A stretch of 36,369 nt of DNA from Candidatus Hermodarchaeota archaeon (GTDB lineage Archaea > Asgardarchaeota > Hermodarchaeia > Hermodarchaeales > Hermodarchaeaceae): the NCBI GenBank assembly GCA_016839805.1, contig JAEOTO010000010.1, forward strand, positions 1 through 36,369, given 5' to 3'. The notes beneath the pieces were generated by a model. It saw nothing but the letters and a program-made list of their open reading frames with translations, was not told the origin of the DNA and did no database searches. Below are positions 22,871 through 32,234 of this stretch, in pieces (position 1 is the stretch's first letter; every line of letters begins with the position of its first letter). The translations under genes were made by a program, and so were the position numbers.

Positions 22871-24127
22871 TCACAAACCTAATGTTTTCTGTAACTGTTT
22901 TAGATCAGGCTCAATCACAGGTGGTGTGGTAATCCTTTGGATTACTATGTCTTGATCTTTTAATCCGCCACCCGTTGCTTCGATAAGGATTGTTTCAGAG
23001 GGATCTTGGTCACCTGATTCGAGCCGATCAATCAGTCCTGCAAGACCAGTGACGCCAGAGGGCTCAGCAAAGATACCCTCATACTTTGCCAGTAATTCTT
23101 GAGCGTGGAGAATTTTATCATCGTTCACTGCAATAGCAGAGCCTTTCGATTCGCGGACGGCCAAGAGAGCTAGATCACCATCCCAGGGAAACGGGTCGCA
23201 TAAGCCTTCTGCAACGCTATGCGGTGAGGCACACGGAATAATGTCAAAGATATCCCGGTTCGTTTCAAAGGCTTGTACGAGGGGAGCACAACCAGAGGCT
23301 TGTACAGCTACCATCCGTGGCTGAGTTTCCACAAGTCCCAGGGTCATGAAATCGGTGAACCCGCGCCATTGACCACCAAGTAGCCCTCCTGCCCCAACTT
23401 GAACATAAGCAACATCAGGAATCTGCCATTCCAACTGCTCAATGATTTCATAAGCCAGAGTTTTGGGACCTTCTGCCTGATAGGGATTGAAGGGCCCAAA
23501 GCTTGGACAGGGGGTCCAACCATAAGTGGAACAAGCCTCACGAAGAAGTCTAACGGTTGGATCATCGCCTTTGTGTAATCCCTTTAGCCGCACAACTTTG
23601 GCACCATAAAGGAGGAGTTGAGCGATTTTTCCCATAGGCGCAATATCGGGGACAAAGCAAAAACATGTGAATCCCGCCCGTGCGCAATAAGCAGCTAAAG
23701 CTGCAGCAGCATTACCACTGCTTGCGGAAGCTAATGTTGTCGTGCCTTGTTCGTTTGCCTTTGAAACGCCTACGGTCATTGGTCGATCTTTAAATGACCA
23801 AGTGGGATTCCGAGTTTCATCTTTAATATACAAATCACGAACGCCCAATGCTTCGGCAAGTCTTTGGCTTTTGACCAGGGGAGTCCCTCCCTCACCAAGG
23901 CTTACTATATTTGCCCGATTAGATACGGGAAGTAGTTCAAAGTAACTCCAAACGCTTAGAGAACGAGCCGATAGGATTTTCTTAGAAAGTACTTCCTGTA
24001 GACGTGAATAATCATAATGCACATCGATTCGCGCCCCACATTCGGGGGTTTCACAAAATTGCGGAGTTTCTAAGGGATTATAGTCAGTATTACACTTTGG
24101 ACAATGAAGACGGGTGACATAAGACAT
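22871..24127 (-). CDS. thrC: Threonine synthase
   Basis: This PLP enzyme converts O-phosphohomoserine to threonine. Its 418 residues comprise an N-terminal zinc-ribbon-like segment (C9, C12, C25, C30), common in archaeal threonine synthases, then a fold-type II PLP domain. Seen: NPTWSFKDRP with the Schiff-base lysine K113, ASASSGNAAAALAAYCARAG, the GAGGLLGG cofactor phosphate loop, EGIFAEPSGVTGLAGL, and a TGGGLKD ending. Diaminopropionate ammonia-lyase (YgeX) shares this fold, but the zinc ribbon and overall match favour threonine synthase. ATG at 24127 is preferred, with GGAGG ten bases before; TTG at 24133 also opens the frame and would overlap the upstream stop. It follows the 24130 gene directly and is probably co-transcribed. 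Confidence 0.9.
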   Translation of the reverse strand: MSYVTRLHCPKCNTDYNPLETPQFCETPECGARIDVHYDYSRLQEVLSKKILSARSLSVWSYFELLPVSNRANIVSLGEGGTPLVKSQRLAEALGVRDLYIKDETRNPTWSFKDRPMTVGVSKANEQGTTTLASASSGNAAAALAAYCARAGFTCFCFVPDIAPMGKIAQLLLYGAKVVRLKGLHKGDDPTVRLLREACSTYGWTPCPSFGPFNPYQAEGPKTLAYEIIEQLEWQIPDVAYVQVGAGGLLGGQWRGFTDFMTLGLVETQPRMVAVQASGCAPLVQAFETNRDIFDIIPCASPHSVAEGLCDPFPWDGDLALLAVRESKGSAIAVNDDKILHAQELLAKYEGIFAEPSGVTGLAGLIDRLESGDQDPSETILIEATGGGLKDQDIVIQRITTPPVIEPDLKQLQKTLGL

Positions 24128-24129
24128 AT

Positions 24130-24753
24130 TCAAAGATCCTCCTGTTGGGTTTCTCGGCGTAATGCGATTAGCCCTTCACGAATCAAGACATATCTTTCTG
24201 CAAATCCCTTCAGATGCTCATAAAGGGTTGCGTATTCTGATCGACTTCGCAGGGTAGTTTTTGTATCCAAATCATCTATTGGAGACAAGGAATGGCGCTG
24301 AACTGCTCGACGTATCGCGAGAGCGACACGATATCCGTCCTCGCGCCTCACCTGTGCTTGTTGTTTTTTAGAGAGCGTATTTCGAAGTGCATTAAGCCCT
24401 TGATTGATGGAGGAGGGAGTTTCTAGAAGGGTTAGAAAGGCGGTTAAAAGAAATATTGTTCCAAGAAACTCATTTTCCCACCAGTCTAAACCAGGTTTTT
24501 TGGTGATAAGGTCCAAAGCAGCGGTTAAACATTGTCGGCTTGTTACTAGGTTTTGGATGGTATAGAAGAGATCGCTGGCTTCTAACAGGAGTCCTGCGGC
24601 GCGTGTAAGTTGATGTTTTCGCCAGTAAAACTCGCTGCTAACTAAGACTAACACAAGTGCCATTTTAGGTTGATTTTTTTCGCGAAGACGAGACGCTTCA
24701 TGGAGATATCGTCCTAGTTTTTCTTTGGCCACTTCGGGACTGGGTGAGGACAT
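24130..24753 (-). CDS. Helical protein of unknown function, possibly TPR-like
   Basis: I do not recognise this 207-residue protein. It is almost entirely helical, with alternating amphipathic helices (LHEASRLREK, LVSSEFYWRKHQLTRAAGLLLEASDLFY, SRQCLTAALDLI) that resemble TPR or 14-3-3-like repeats. It lacks membrane segments and catalytic motifs. It is translationally linked to threonine synthase, 2 nt before that ATG. The start is uncertain: ATG at 24753 is used, but the frame stays open without ATG, GTG or TTG (apart from TTG at 24756) back to a TGA near 24880. That extension reads as plausible helical protein (KPEYYLWGVILQTLWHDL). A lost start, frameshift or non-standard start is possible. 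Confidence 0.65.
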   Translation of the reverse strand: MSSPSPEVAKEKLGRYLHEASRLREKNQPKMALVLVLVSSEFYWRKHQLTRAAGLLLEASDLFYTIQNLVTSRQCLTAALDLITKKPGLDWWENEFLGTIFLLTAFLTLLETPSSINQGLNALRNTLSKKQQAQVRREDGYRVALAIRRAVQRHSLSPIDDLDTKTTLRSRSEYATLYEHLKGFAERYVLIREGLIALRRETQQEDL

Positions 24754-25007
24754 CAAGCCAGTGAGGCGTAATTTAGCATCAGTTACTAGTGAACGTTGGT
24801 GATGGTCAATCGCGTGATAGAGATCATGCCATAAAGTTTGCAGAATTACACCCCATAGATAATACTCGGGTTTCCTACGTCAAGCTGTGGGTCTAATGAG
24901 TAGAAAAAGATTCGGTGACCGTTAAATCTGCAAGAATTTCAGGGCTTTTTAGTACCAGTCAGCAAAGTTTTTGTTAGCCAAACGTTTGTGTCAGTTGGTG
25001 GCATTCA

Positions 25008-28000
25008 GTGGTTTCCAAGCGGTCAATAGTGGCAGCTATCTCCCTAACCATCATCATATTACTCATTCTAAGTTTTTTATGGCCACTCCTCTTCCAACCA
25101 CCAATTCCTCGCCAGGAAGAGTATGACGACGTTCCTGATTGGGGTACTGGAGTCACGGTGGGAACCGATGACAGTTTTTTAGATAACATCACCCTCGACG
25201 ACGTACCTCTAGATTTGAACTGGTCTCTTGATCCATCTTTCACAGTTGCTGTAATTTCACCAGTTGACCCCCCACGCTATTGGCGAAGCACTGCTTATGA
25301 TAGATATATGGGAACCGATTGGGAAAAAAGCAGTAACGCTACCCAATTGCTTGGTTCAGTAACTCCTGGTTCTGAAATTGTGTATACCATCGTCCAGAAC
25401 ATTACTCACCAAGTGGCTGGATCGTTCCCGTTGTTATCTTTATGGCCGGACCCAATGATCATTAGTAATTCCATTCAATGCCCCCATCTTCCATACCCTG
25501 ATTCTTATGATCTTGAAACAGATCAGTATGGCACAGCTATTCTGAATGCACGGTTCAGCAGCACAGGAAACACCACATTACAATACCAGGTAACCTATGA
25601 TCCACTAAACTGGACGACAATACGCCCTCTTGCCCAATCTGCGAGTTCAACACCTGGCGCCATATTGACGCAATATCAGCAACAGGGGCTCAACCACCTA
25701 AGTCCGGCAACCCGTACCTACATTCAAACAGAGTTGAGCTCAATTCTTACCGGAGTCCCGGATAACGCCTTTGAAGAAGCCTTTGCCATCCTAAATTATT
25801 TCAAAGGGACTTTTACCTTCGACCCCTTTCTACCACGTCCAGGAGCTAGTGACGAGCATGTAGCGTGGTTTCTCGCACAGGGTGCAGGCATCGGTCTTGA
25901 TTTTGCCACTGCGTACACTATGTTTCTCCGTGAAAGTGGTATTGCCGCTCGTCCTGTAGTTGGCGCAGTTTTGGGCACAAACAATGGCTCCCATAGGATA
26001 ATGTATCTTATGCATGTGCATTTTTGGGTAGAAGTGTACATTCCCACAAGTGGTGAAGGCTATTGGTTACAGTTTGATCCTACTCCTTTACCCAGTTTTA
26101 TCACTGATGGAAGTCCCCCACCAACTCCTTCCATTAAGAAGCCACCTGACCCAGGGGCCATGGATCAGGATCCCTATGTAATTAGTACCTACTATGACCT
26201 CTCAGTAAGCGTGACAGCAACGGTTGTTGACCGTTTTGAGCTTTTTCAGATCATAGCGATTCTTACTCGAGATGGTGTTCCGGAGCCCGGAGAACCACTT
26301 CTGTTCTACGATGAAACTGAGCATTGGTTGATTGGAAGTAATGTGACGACAGCAACCGGGGAAGCGCGTACTACCTTCCAATACAATAACTCGGCGATAG
26401 TAGGTTTTCATTTTCTTCGTGTTGCCTTTCATGCTCTAAGCGAGATTGCAGTTATTGCCCTTCATGGCGCTGCGAATTTGTCTCTTTCAGTAACTCCCCA
26501 AGAAGTGAATCGAACTAGATCTGTTCATTTTAATGGTACTCTGATAGACGCTGTTAACGGTAGAGGGCTTTCATATAATGAAACAAGGAACTCAGGCGTC
26601 AGTATTTTACTAAATAATATTCTAGCCACTGCATCACTTACTGACGCCTTTGGTCGCTATGCGGTGGATTGCATCATCAACGCTTCTCAAACGCCTTTAG
26701 GTCCCACACTGGTAAATGCAACCTTCTTCATTCCCAGCGTAATTGACCCTACATCAAGTACGATACAGGCACTCAATATAACAGCTACCTCACAGCTTAC
26801 AGTACAAGCTGTTCCTAATTCTATCCGTTCAAATAGTACTGCCACCTTGCAAGGGCAGTTGCAGTATGAAAATGGCACTGGAATTGCTGGTCAATCCATC
26901 CAACTCCTCTGGAATGGAACACCCCTTGGATCAGCTATAACAGATAGTGCCGGTTATTACGCGTTGAATCATACCCCCATTCCCATAGGATATGTCACTA
27001 TTGAGGCACGATTTATGGGGGCTCCTTTAGTTTACGGTTCCAATGCTAGAAATACGGCGCGTGTGCATGAAGAAGGAGCCATTATCATCTTTGTTGATGA
27101 CGAAGATGGTGATGATCTTACTCAACGTGGAGGAAACGTCTATTTTTCAGGTTGGGTTGAAAACCAAAATGGCACACGTCAAGGATTCGTGACCGTTCGG
27201 ATTTTCATAAACGGATCAGAAGTTGCACAGACAATAACTCTTGCTAATGGTTCATTCTTCTATACCTACCAATTAGATCCTTCCCAACCTGTTGGCGCAA
27301 AGGAAGTTACTGGGGATATTATTCATGGAACCTTAGTCGTCATAAGCAGCTTTGACTATTTTGCGATTAATTCAACGACTCGAATTCAGAATCTTTCCTT
27401 TGATATGACTCCTGCAATGTTAGGAGAATCAGTTACGTTGACTGGTCAAGTAATTGATGACCAAGACATAGGTCTTTCAGGACAGATTCTTAGCGTGTCT
27501 CTCTCTTACCTAACCACGTCGATTCCACTAGGCACGACATTCAGCCAACCAGATGGTTCATTTTCTTATTCTTTCGTCATTCCAGGGAGTATTCCAGGAA
27601 GTATCTCAACGGTCTCTTTTGATGTTAGCTATCTAGGAACGCCTTTTCTAGGACCTAGTAGTGGTTCAGAGCCCCTTGGTGTGTTTTCCAATGCCACCCT
27701 ATTGATTGATGTTTCATCTGGTCCCTTCGCATGGAACGCAAGTATTCCAATAAATGGGACACTCGAGGACAGTTTTGGTCGTACCCTTACCAATCGAGAT
27801 ATTCAGCTCTTCATTGACAATACTTACAATTTCACTGCTGCATCGAATCAATATGGACAGGTATATTTTGTGTTGAGATTGAGGCCATCGGGAAATACTG
27901 ATGTAAATTATACTCTTCAGCTTCGACACGAAACGATAATTACTGTTAATTCTACTGTTAGAATCATAACTGTGGAGGCTCAGGAACAAATGCAAACCCC

Positions 28001-28505
28001 ACCACCTCTATACCTTCCAATAGAATGGATTATCGCGATAATCGTAGTTGTAGTCATAATCGTAGTAGCGATTCTTGGGTATCGCTACTGGAAACGCCGT
28101 CCCCGGCAACCAACAGCACCTTCAATCGATGCAGCAGCGATGCTCACAGCGCTTCGACAATTGCTTACTCAACAGAAATACCGGGATTCTATCATCTATG
28201 CTTTTAGAATGTTTGAAGCGATTGTCCAGGCTAAACTAGGACTCTACAGAGATCCTAGCATTACCGTCCGAGAGTTTGCGAATTTAACGGTCGCTCAAGG
28301 GCGACTTGATACCAGAAACATGGAAGTCTTCATTCGAGGTGTAGAGGAAGCCCGGTATAGTGACCATCCTATAAGTTACAATACTGCCCTTTCAACACTT
28401 AATGCCTTTGCAAAAATGTATAATTCCTTAACCGGAGGCAATTTACGGTTTGTCACGCAGGAACAACAACCAACAACCGAGCCCGAACGGACCGAGAGCG
28501 GCTGA
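25008..28505 (+). CDS. Large membrane-anchored transglutaminase-like surface protein lacking the catalytic Cys
   Basis: The 1165 residues begin with a GTG start and an N-terminal membrane helix (8-29). An extracytoplasmic transglutaminase-like domain follows (about 240-365), then several Ig-like/carboxypeptidase-regulatory-like beta repeats (about 385-990) with many N-glycosylation sequons. The chain ends with a membrane helix (about 1006-1030) and a cytoplasmic DUF4129-like helical tail. In the transglutaminase core H338 (HFW) and D357 (FDPTP) are present, but the catalytic cysteine of the GxCxxFA motif is Gly (G296 in GIGLDFA), so the domain is probably inactive as an enzyme. It heads an operon with DUF4350, MoxR and DUF58 genes, a known association. 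The role is probably cell-surface assembly or adhesion with a binding rather than cross-linking function (inference). Confidence 0.85.
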   Translation: MVSKRSIVAAISLTIIILLILSFLWPLLFQPPIPRQEEYDDVPDWGTGVTVGTDDSFLDNITLDDVPLDLNWSLDPSFTVAVISPVDPPRYWRSTAYDRYMGTDWEKSSNATQLLGSVTPGSEIVYTIVQNITHQVAGSFPLLSLWPDPMIISNSIQCPHLPYPDSYDLETDQYGTAILNARFSSTGNTTLQYQVTYDPLNWTTIRPLAQSASSTPGAILTQYQQQGLNHLSPATRTYIQTELSSILTGVPDNAFEEAFAILNYFKGTFTFDPFLPRPGASDEHVAWFLAQGAGIGLDFATAYTMFLRESGIAARPVVGAVLGTNNGSHRIMYLMHVHFWVEVYIPTSGEGYWLQFDPTPLPSFITDGSPPPTPSIKKPPDPGAMDQDPYVISTYYDLSVSVTATVVDRFELFQIIAILTRDGVPEPGEPLLFYDETEHWLIGSNVTTATGEARTTFQYNNSAIVGFHFLRVAFHALSEIAVIALHGAANLSLSVTPQEVNRTRSVHFNGTLIDAVNGRGLSYNETRNSGVSILLNNILATASLTDAFGRYAVDCIINASQTPLGPTLVNATFFIPSVIDPTSSTIQALNITATSQLTVQAVPNSIRSNSTATLQGQLQYENGTGIAGQSIQLLWNGTPLGSAITDSAGYYALNHTPIPIGYVTIEARFMGAPLVYGSNARNTARVHEEGAIIIFVDDEDGDDLTQRGGNVYFSGWVENQNGTRQGFVTVRIFINGSEVAQTITLANGSFFYTYQLDPSQPVGAKEVTGDIIHGTLVVISSFDYFAINSTTRIQNLSFDMTPAMLGESVTLTGQVIDDQDIGLSGQILSVSLSYLTTSIPLGTTFSQPDGSFSYSFVIPGSIPGSISTVSFDVSYLGTPFLGPSSGSEPLGVFSNATLLIDVSSGPFAWNASIPINGTLEDSFGRTLTNRDIQLFIDNTYNFTAASNQYGQVYFVLRLRPSGNTDVNYTLQLRHETIITVNSTVRIITVEAQEQMQTPPPLYLPIEWIIAIIVVVVIIVVAILGYRYWKRRPRQPTAPSIDAAAMLTALRQLLTQQKYRDSIIYAFRMFEAIVQAKLGLYRDPSITVREFANLTVAQGRLDTRNMEVFIRGVEEARYSDHPISYNTALSTLNAFAKMYNSLTGGNLRFVTQEQQPTTEPERTESG

Positions 28506-29898
28506 GGCGAAGAATCGAGGCAAATTTGTCACAATCGTCGTGTTTTGCTTCGTGTTCACCATAGCTTGGCTTCCACTTCTCCTCAGCGTGACAGGTGTAG
28601 GTGGAGTTGATGTCCTGCCCTTTTCGATTTACAACGATGGCACTGATCCAGGAGATGGGTGTTCTGAACTGGCTAACGAGCTTACAAGTAACGGTTTCGA
28701 AGTAAGCCCATTAATCAGTTCATTAAGTGTGGTTAATGGGATTCCACAAAATAGCGTCCTTTGTATCCTTGGCCCCACTCATTTTTTCTCCATAACTGAT
28801 AGTGCAGCGTTGATTGGGTTCTTTCAGGATGGGGGAAGTTTACTAATTGCCGATGATTTTGGCTCTGGAAACACCCTGTTAGACGGATTGGCGCTAATAC
28901 TTCAAAATTGGCCTAGCCAACCGGTCGGTTTCATGCAAGTTTCACAAATAAGATTTGATCGAGGCCTCCTCCTGGATGCTGATAATAACGATGGGGGCAA
29001 ACCATTGCTCCCTGCCATCAGCACGTTTACCGATGGGGGACGAATATTCTCAGGATTACACCATGTTGTGATGAATTTTGCCACTGGAATCCAGGGAATT
29101 CCTGCGAATGCCTCTCTAGCATCATCTGGAACGAATTCATGGATTGTGGCAGGTGATGTGTATACGCATATTCAACATGGGTTGGACCCAAGTTATATCG
29201 CCTTTAATTCTTCAAGAGGAGATCAACCCGGACCGTTTTCGTTGTTAACAGAGATACAGGTTGGTAATGGGCGAATAATGCTTCTTAGTGACCCAAGTAT
29301 TTTTATCAACAATATGATTGACCGCGGAACAAATCGACGATTTGCGTTGGAACTCTTTACATATTTGGCAAATCAAGCAAATGCCTCTACAATAATTATT
29401 GACCATAATCATCTGGGATGGTCCCCTTCGGCTCCTGTTCTCTATGTGGGATTAATGTTGGGACAGATTACCTATGTTTCCACTAATTGGTTATTGGCAC
29501 CCTTAGCCCCCCTTCTTGCAATTTGGATGGTTCGAAGGTATCTACCCTATGGTCGCCCCGAAAAACAGAAGCCAATGGAATTGTATCGGCTCCGAGGACA
29601 GACCCTGTTTACAAAGACGTTATATGATTACATAAACAAGCAACGGTATGATGAAGCGTTACAAGTTATTTATGGGCAACTTAAGCGCGATTTACGTCGT
29701 CGGCACGGGTTACGTGTTTTTGATGTGCCAAGACTTTTAGTCAGCGTTTCACGTACACGGCAACCAGATGACATTGCGCTATTAACGGATGATTTTGAAG
29801 CCCTAGAAAAAGCCGTCCATGAATCACGGCGAATTAACCGTGAACAGTTTCTTGACCTCTTTTTCAAGATCGAACGTATTAGAGAAAATATTGGGTGA
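28450..29898 (+). CDS. DUF4350 family membrane protein
   Basis: This 482-residue protein has a short basic N-terminus, a membrane helix (about 26-48), and an extracytoplasmic alpha/beta domain resembling a glutamine-amidotransferase-like DUF4350 domain (about 50-320; VLCILGPTH, LLIADDFGSGN, GNGRIMLLSDPSIF). Further hydrophobic segments (about 330-365) and a cytoplasmic helical tail rich in Arg and Glu follow. DUF4350 proteins regularly sit beside MoxR, DUF58 and transglutaminase genes. The start is TTG at 28450, 56 bp inside the preceding gene, with GGAGG eleven bases before it; no ATG is available before the first membrane helix. The overlap suggests translational coupling. No catalytic residues are recognised. 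Confidence 0.78.
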   Translation: MSRRNNNQQPSPNGPRAAEAKNRGKFVTIVVFCFVFTIAWLPLLLSVTGVGGVDVLPFSIYNDGTDPGDGCSELANELTSNGFEVSPLISSLSVVNGIPQNSVLCILGPTHFFSITDSAALIGFFQDGGSLLIADDFGSGNTLLDGLALILQNWPSQPVGFMQVSQIRFDRGLLLDADNNDGGKPLLPAISTFTDGGRIFSGLHHVVMNFATGIQGIPANASLASSGTNSWIVAGDVYTHIQHGLDPSYIAFNSSRGDQPGPFSLLTEIQVGNGRIMLLSDPSIFINNMIDRGTNRRFALELFTYLANQANASTIIIDHNHLGWSPSAPVLYVGLMLGQITYVSTNWLLAPLAPLLAIWMVRRYLPYGRPEKQKPMELYRLRGQTLFTKTLYDYINKQRYDEALQVIYGQLKRDLRRRHGLRVFDVPRLLVSVSRTRQPDDIALLTDDFEALEKAVHESRRINREQFLDLFFKIERIRENIG

Positions 29899-29905
29899 AT
29901 AACAA

Positions 29906-30877
29906 ATGAGTAGAAGAAGAAGACGTGGTGATGGAATGTCCATCACAGAAGTCCGAAGTCAAGCATCCACCATTCTCGATGAAGTGGGGAAAGTGATCGT
30001 TGGAAAACGAGCGATTCTCCAAAATATCCTGATTGGTTTACTGGCAGAGGGACACATTCTATTGGAAGGTGTACCAGGAATAGCAAAGACTTACATGGCG
30101 AATTCCTTCGCACAAGCGATTGGATGTGAATTTAAGCGCATTCAATTTACACCGGATATGCTTCCCGCTGATATTGTAGGAACGAATGTCTACGACCCGA
30201 ATACAGGCGAATTTCGCTTACGGAAAGGTCCGGTCTTTTCTAACCTAGTTTTAGCTGATGAAGTGAATCGGTCTCCACCGAAAACACAGTCAGCGCTCCT
30301 TGAAGCGATGCAAGAAAAACAGGTCACCATAGAAGGGTCAACCTTACCACTTCCGGCACCCTTTATGGTGCTAGCTACGCAAAACCCCATTGAGCTCGAA
30401 GGGACCTATCCTCTTCCTGAAGCTCAAGTTGACCGTTTTCTCTTCAAACTCCATGTTGATTATCCTTCGGATGCCGAAGAGGTTGAAATCCTCCGCCGAA
30501 GGCACCAACCAGAAGACGTGGAAATTGGACCTGTAGTTGATCCACCCACATTACTCCAAATGCAAGCGACTACCAGACGTGTTTTCATTGAACCATACAT
30601 CATGTCATATATTCGAGATATTGTAGTCCGAACACGAAACGACCCACAAATTTTGATCGGCGGTTCACCACGAGCCTCTATCGTCTTATTAGAAACTTCC
30701 AAAGTTCATGCGGCTTTCAGTGGTCGCGACTATGTCACACCTGACGATGTAAAGTCGCTCGCCTTTCATACATTAAACCACCGTTTAATTCTCAAGCCTG
30801 AAGCAGAATTAGAAGGAACCTCTGTTCATAGTGTTATTGACCGAATTTTAAGACAAATTAGTGCACCAGGAGCGTAA
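29906..30877 (+). CDS. MoxR-family AAA+ ATPase
   Basis: This 323-residue MoxR ATPase is a chaperone-like AAA+ enzyme that helps assemble or activate partner complexes with von Willebrand factor-type proteins. Seen: Walker A GVPGIAKT (55-62), an FTPDMLPADIVG pore-loop segment, Walker B LVLADE (114-119) followed by NRSPPKTQSALLEAMQE, sensor 1 LATQNP, an Arg-finger region (LPEAQVDRF), and a C-terminal lid domain. The ATG at 29906 lies 7 nt after the DUF4350 stop; ATG at 29936, after the MSRRRRRGDG leader, would remove a basic stretch and is an alternative. The next gene, DUF58, overlaps or abuts it and is its expected partner. Confidence 0.93.
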   Translation: MSRRRRRGDGMSITEVRSQASTILDEVGKVIVGKRAILQNILIGLLAEGHILLEGVPGIAKTYMANSFAQAIGCEFKRIQFTPDMLPADIVGTNVYDPNTGEFRLRKGPVFSNLVLADEVNRSPPKTQSALLEAMQEKQVTIEGSTLPLPAPFMVLATQNPIELEGTYPLPEAQVDRFLFKLHVDYPSDAEEVEILRRRHQPEDVEIGPVVDPPTLLQMQATTRRVFIEPYIMSYIRDIVVRTRNDPQILIGGSPRASIVLLETSKVHAAFSGRDYVTPDDVKSLAFHTLNHRLILKPEAELEGTSVHSVIDRILRQISAPGA

Positions 30878-32207
30878 TCTTTTGGTGTTTTCTGAGCGGG
30901 GCCGAGCAGTTCTCCTCATGGGTATATTCATACTCGTTGCAGGCTTCGCTTTCACTAATTACATTCTTACTCTCCTCGGGATCTTTCTCATTGCCGGCTC
31001 AGTCGCTAGTTCTCCATATTTTCAAGCCACAATGCCCGTAGAAACCTTAGAAGTGACCCGGGAAATTGATAAGCGTAACATCTTCCAAGATGATTTCATC
31101 CACGTGAAACTTACAGTTAAAAATTCTGGGTCTCATCGTATCGATTCGGTTGACATCTTTGATGTGTATCCTGAAATTTTCAGGTTAGTTTTGGGAAAAA
31201 ATAGCATTCGAACTCGAATAGACGCAAACCAGGAAGTCAAATTCTCATACATTCTCCAAGCCCCCTTACGTGGGAAATTCACTTTTGGTCCAACCAAGTT
31301 TCAAATCTATGACCGCCTCGAGTTTCGCTTTGAAGAGCTATCAGGAGAGAATTACGAAGACCTTCTCATTTACCCAAATGTGGAAGAAGTACGGATAATG
31401 GAAAGTTTAGCGCAAAAACGCCGTCTTGGCCATATGTTTGGGATACACAAAACTCGTCAGATGAGTATGGGCACTGATTTCACAGGTATTCGGAGGTATG
31501 AAGCGGGTGATGAGTATCGGCGAATTGACTGGAAATCGTCAGCGCGAACACGGAAATTAATGATGCGCCAATATGAAACTGAACGCAATATTCGAATGTT
31601 TATGGTTCTTGATACTGGCGCGACAATGGGAGCAGGACGTCCTGAGTACAGTAAACTTGAAGCAGCGATTCGTGCAGCATTGATGTTAGCAAAAATGGCT
31701 ATGGAACGCAAAGATCATGTAGGTCTGCTCACCTGGTCGACAAAACAGCATTCTTTCCTTAAACCTGGACTCGGGGAAGCCCATTATCATCGATTACTCG
31801 ATCAACTTGCAGAAATCGAAGCCGGAGGAACGTTTGATTTAACTGCAGTTGTAGAATATTTAGCTCCTCGAGTATCACAACAAAGTTTCTTCATCATCTT
31901 AACAGATCTTGAGTCAAATCGTAAGCGTCTTGAAAAGGGAATCAGGCTTATTCGTGGTTACAAGCATAATGCTCTAATTATCACGCCTTTTGGACCATGG
32001 TTTGAAATAGAAGAGATTTATCTATCGCCAGTTGAACGCGCTATCGGAGAGGCGATTGTCCATCGACTTCTTGAAGAGCAATCAGCGCTAGCAAAGAGTC
32101 TTCGCCGTGTTGGAGTCTCAGTTGTCCCTGTTGGGCCTGGTGACTTTCTCCCAACTGTACTTAGTGAATATTTGAAGGCGAAGAAACGGAGCATTGCAGT
32201 CATTTAG
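30861..32207 (+). CDS. DUF58 protein with vWA-like domain (MoxR partner)
   Basis: This protein of up to 448 residues has two membrane helices near the N-terminus (about 15-52), a beta-sandwich middle (about 60-160), and the DUF58 signature GTDFTGIRRYEAGDEYRRIDW with SARTRKLMMRQYE. A vWA-like alpha/beta domain follows, with a partly degenerate metal site (FMVLDTGATMGAG and later ILTDLES). DUF58 proteins are clients or partners of MoxR. The frame opens with GTG at 30861, inside MoxR by 17 bp. However, AGGAG at 30868-30872 stands at ideal distance from TTG 30882 or GTG 30885, so translation may start there, just after the MoxR stop. The operon continues into the next membrane protein. Confidence 0.9.
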   Translation: MHQERNLLVFSERGRAVLLMGIFILVAGFAFTNYILTLLGIFLIAGSVASSPYFQATMPVETLEVTREIDKRNIFQDDFIHVKLTVKNSGSHRIDSVDIFDVYPEIFRLVLGKNSIRTRIDANQEVKFSYILQAPLRGKFTFGPTKFQIYDRLEFRFEELSGENYEDLLIYPNVEEVRIMESLAQKRRLGHMFGIHKTRQMSMGTDFTGIRRYEAGDEYRRIDWKSSARTRKLMMRQYETERNIRMFMVLDTGATMGAGRPEYSKLEAAIRAALMLAKMAMERKDHVGLLTWSTKQHSFLKPGLGEAHYHRLLDQLAEIEAGGTFDLTAVVEYLAPRVSQQSFFIILTDLESNRKRLEKGIRLIRGYKHNALIITPFGPWFEIEEIYLSPVERAIGEAIVHRLLEEQSALAKSLRRVGVSVVPVGPGDFLPTVLSEYLKAKKRSIAVI

Positions 32208-32234
32208 GAAAGGAAAATAGGAGATGAGGGTGAA

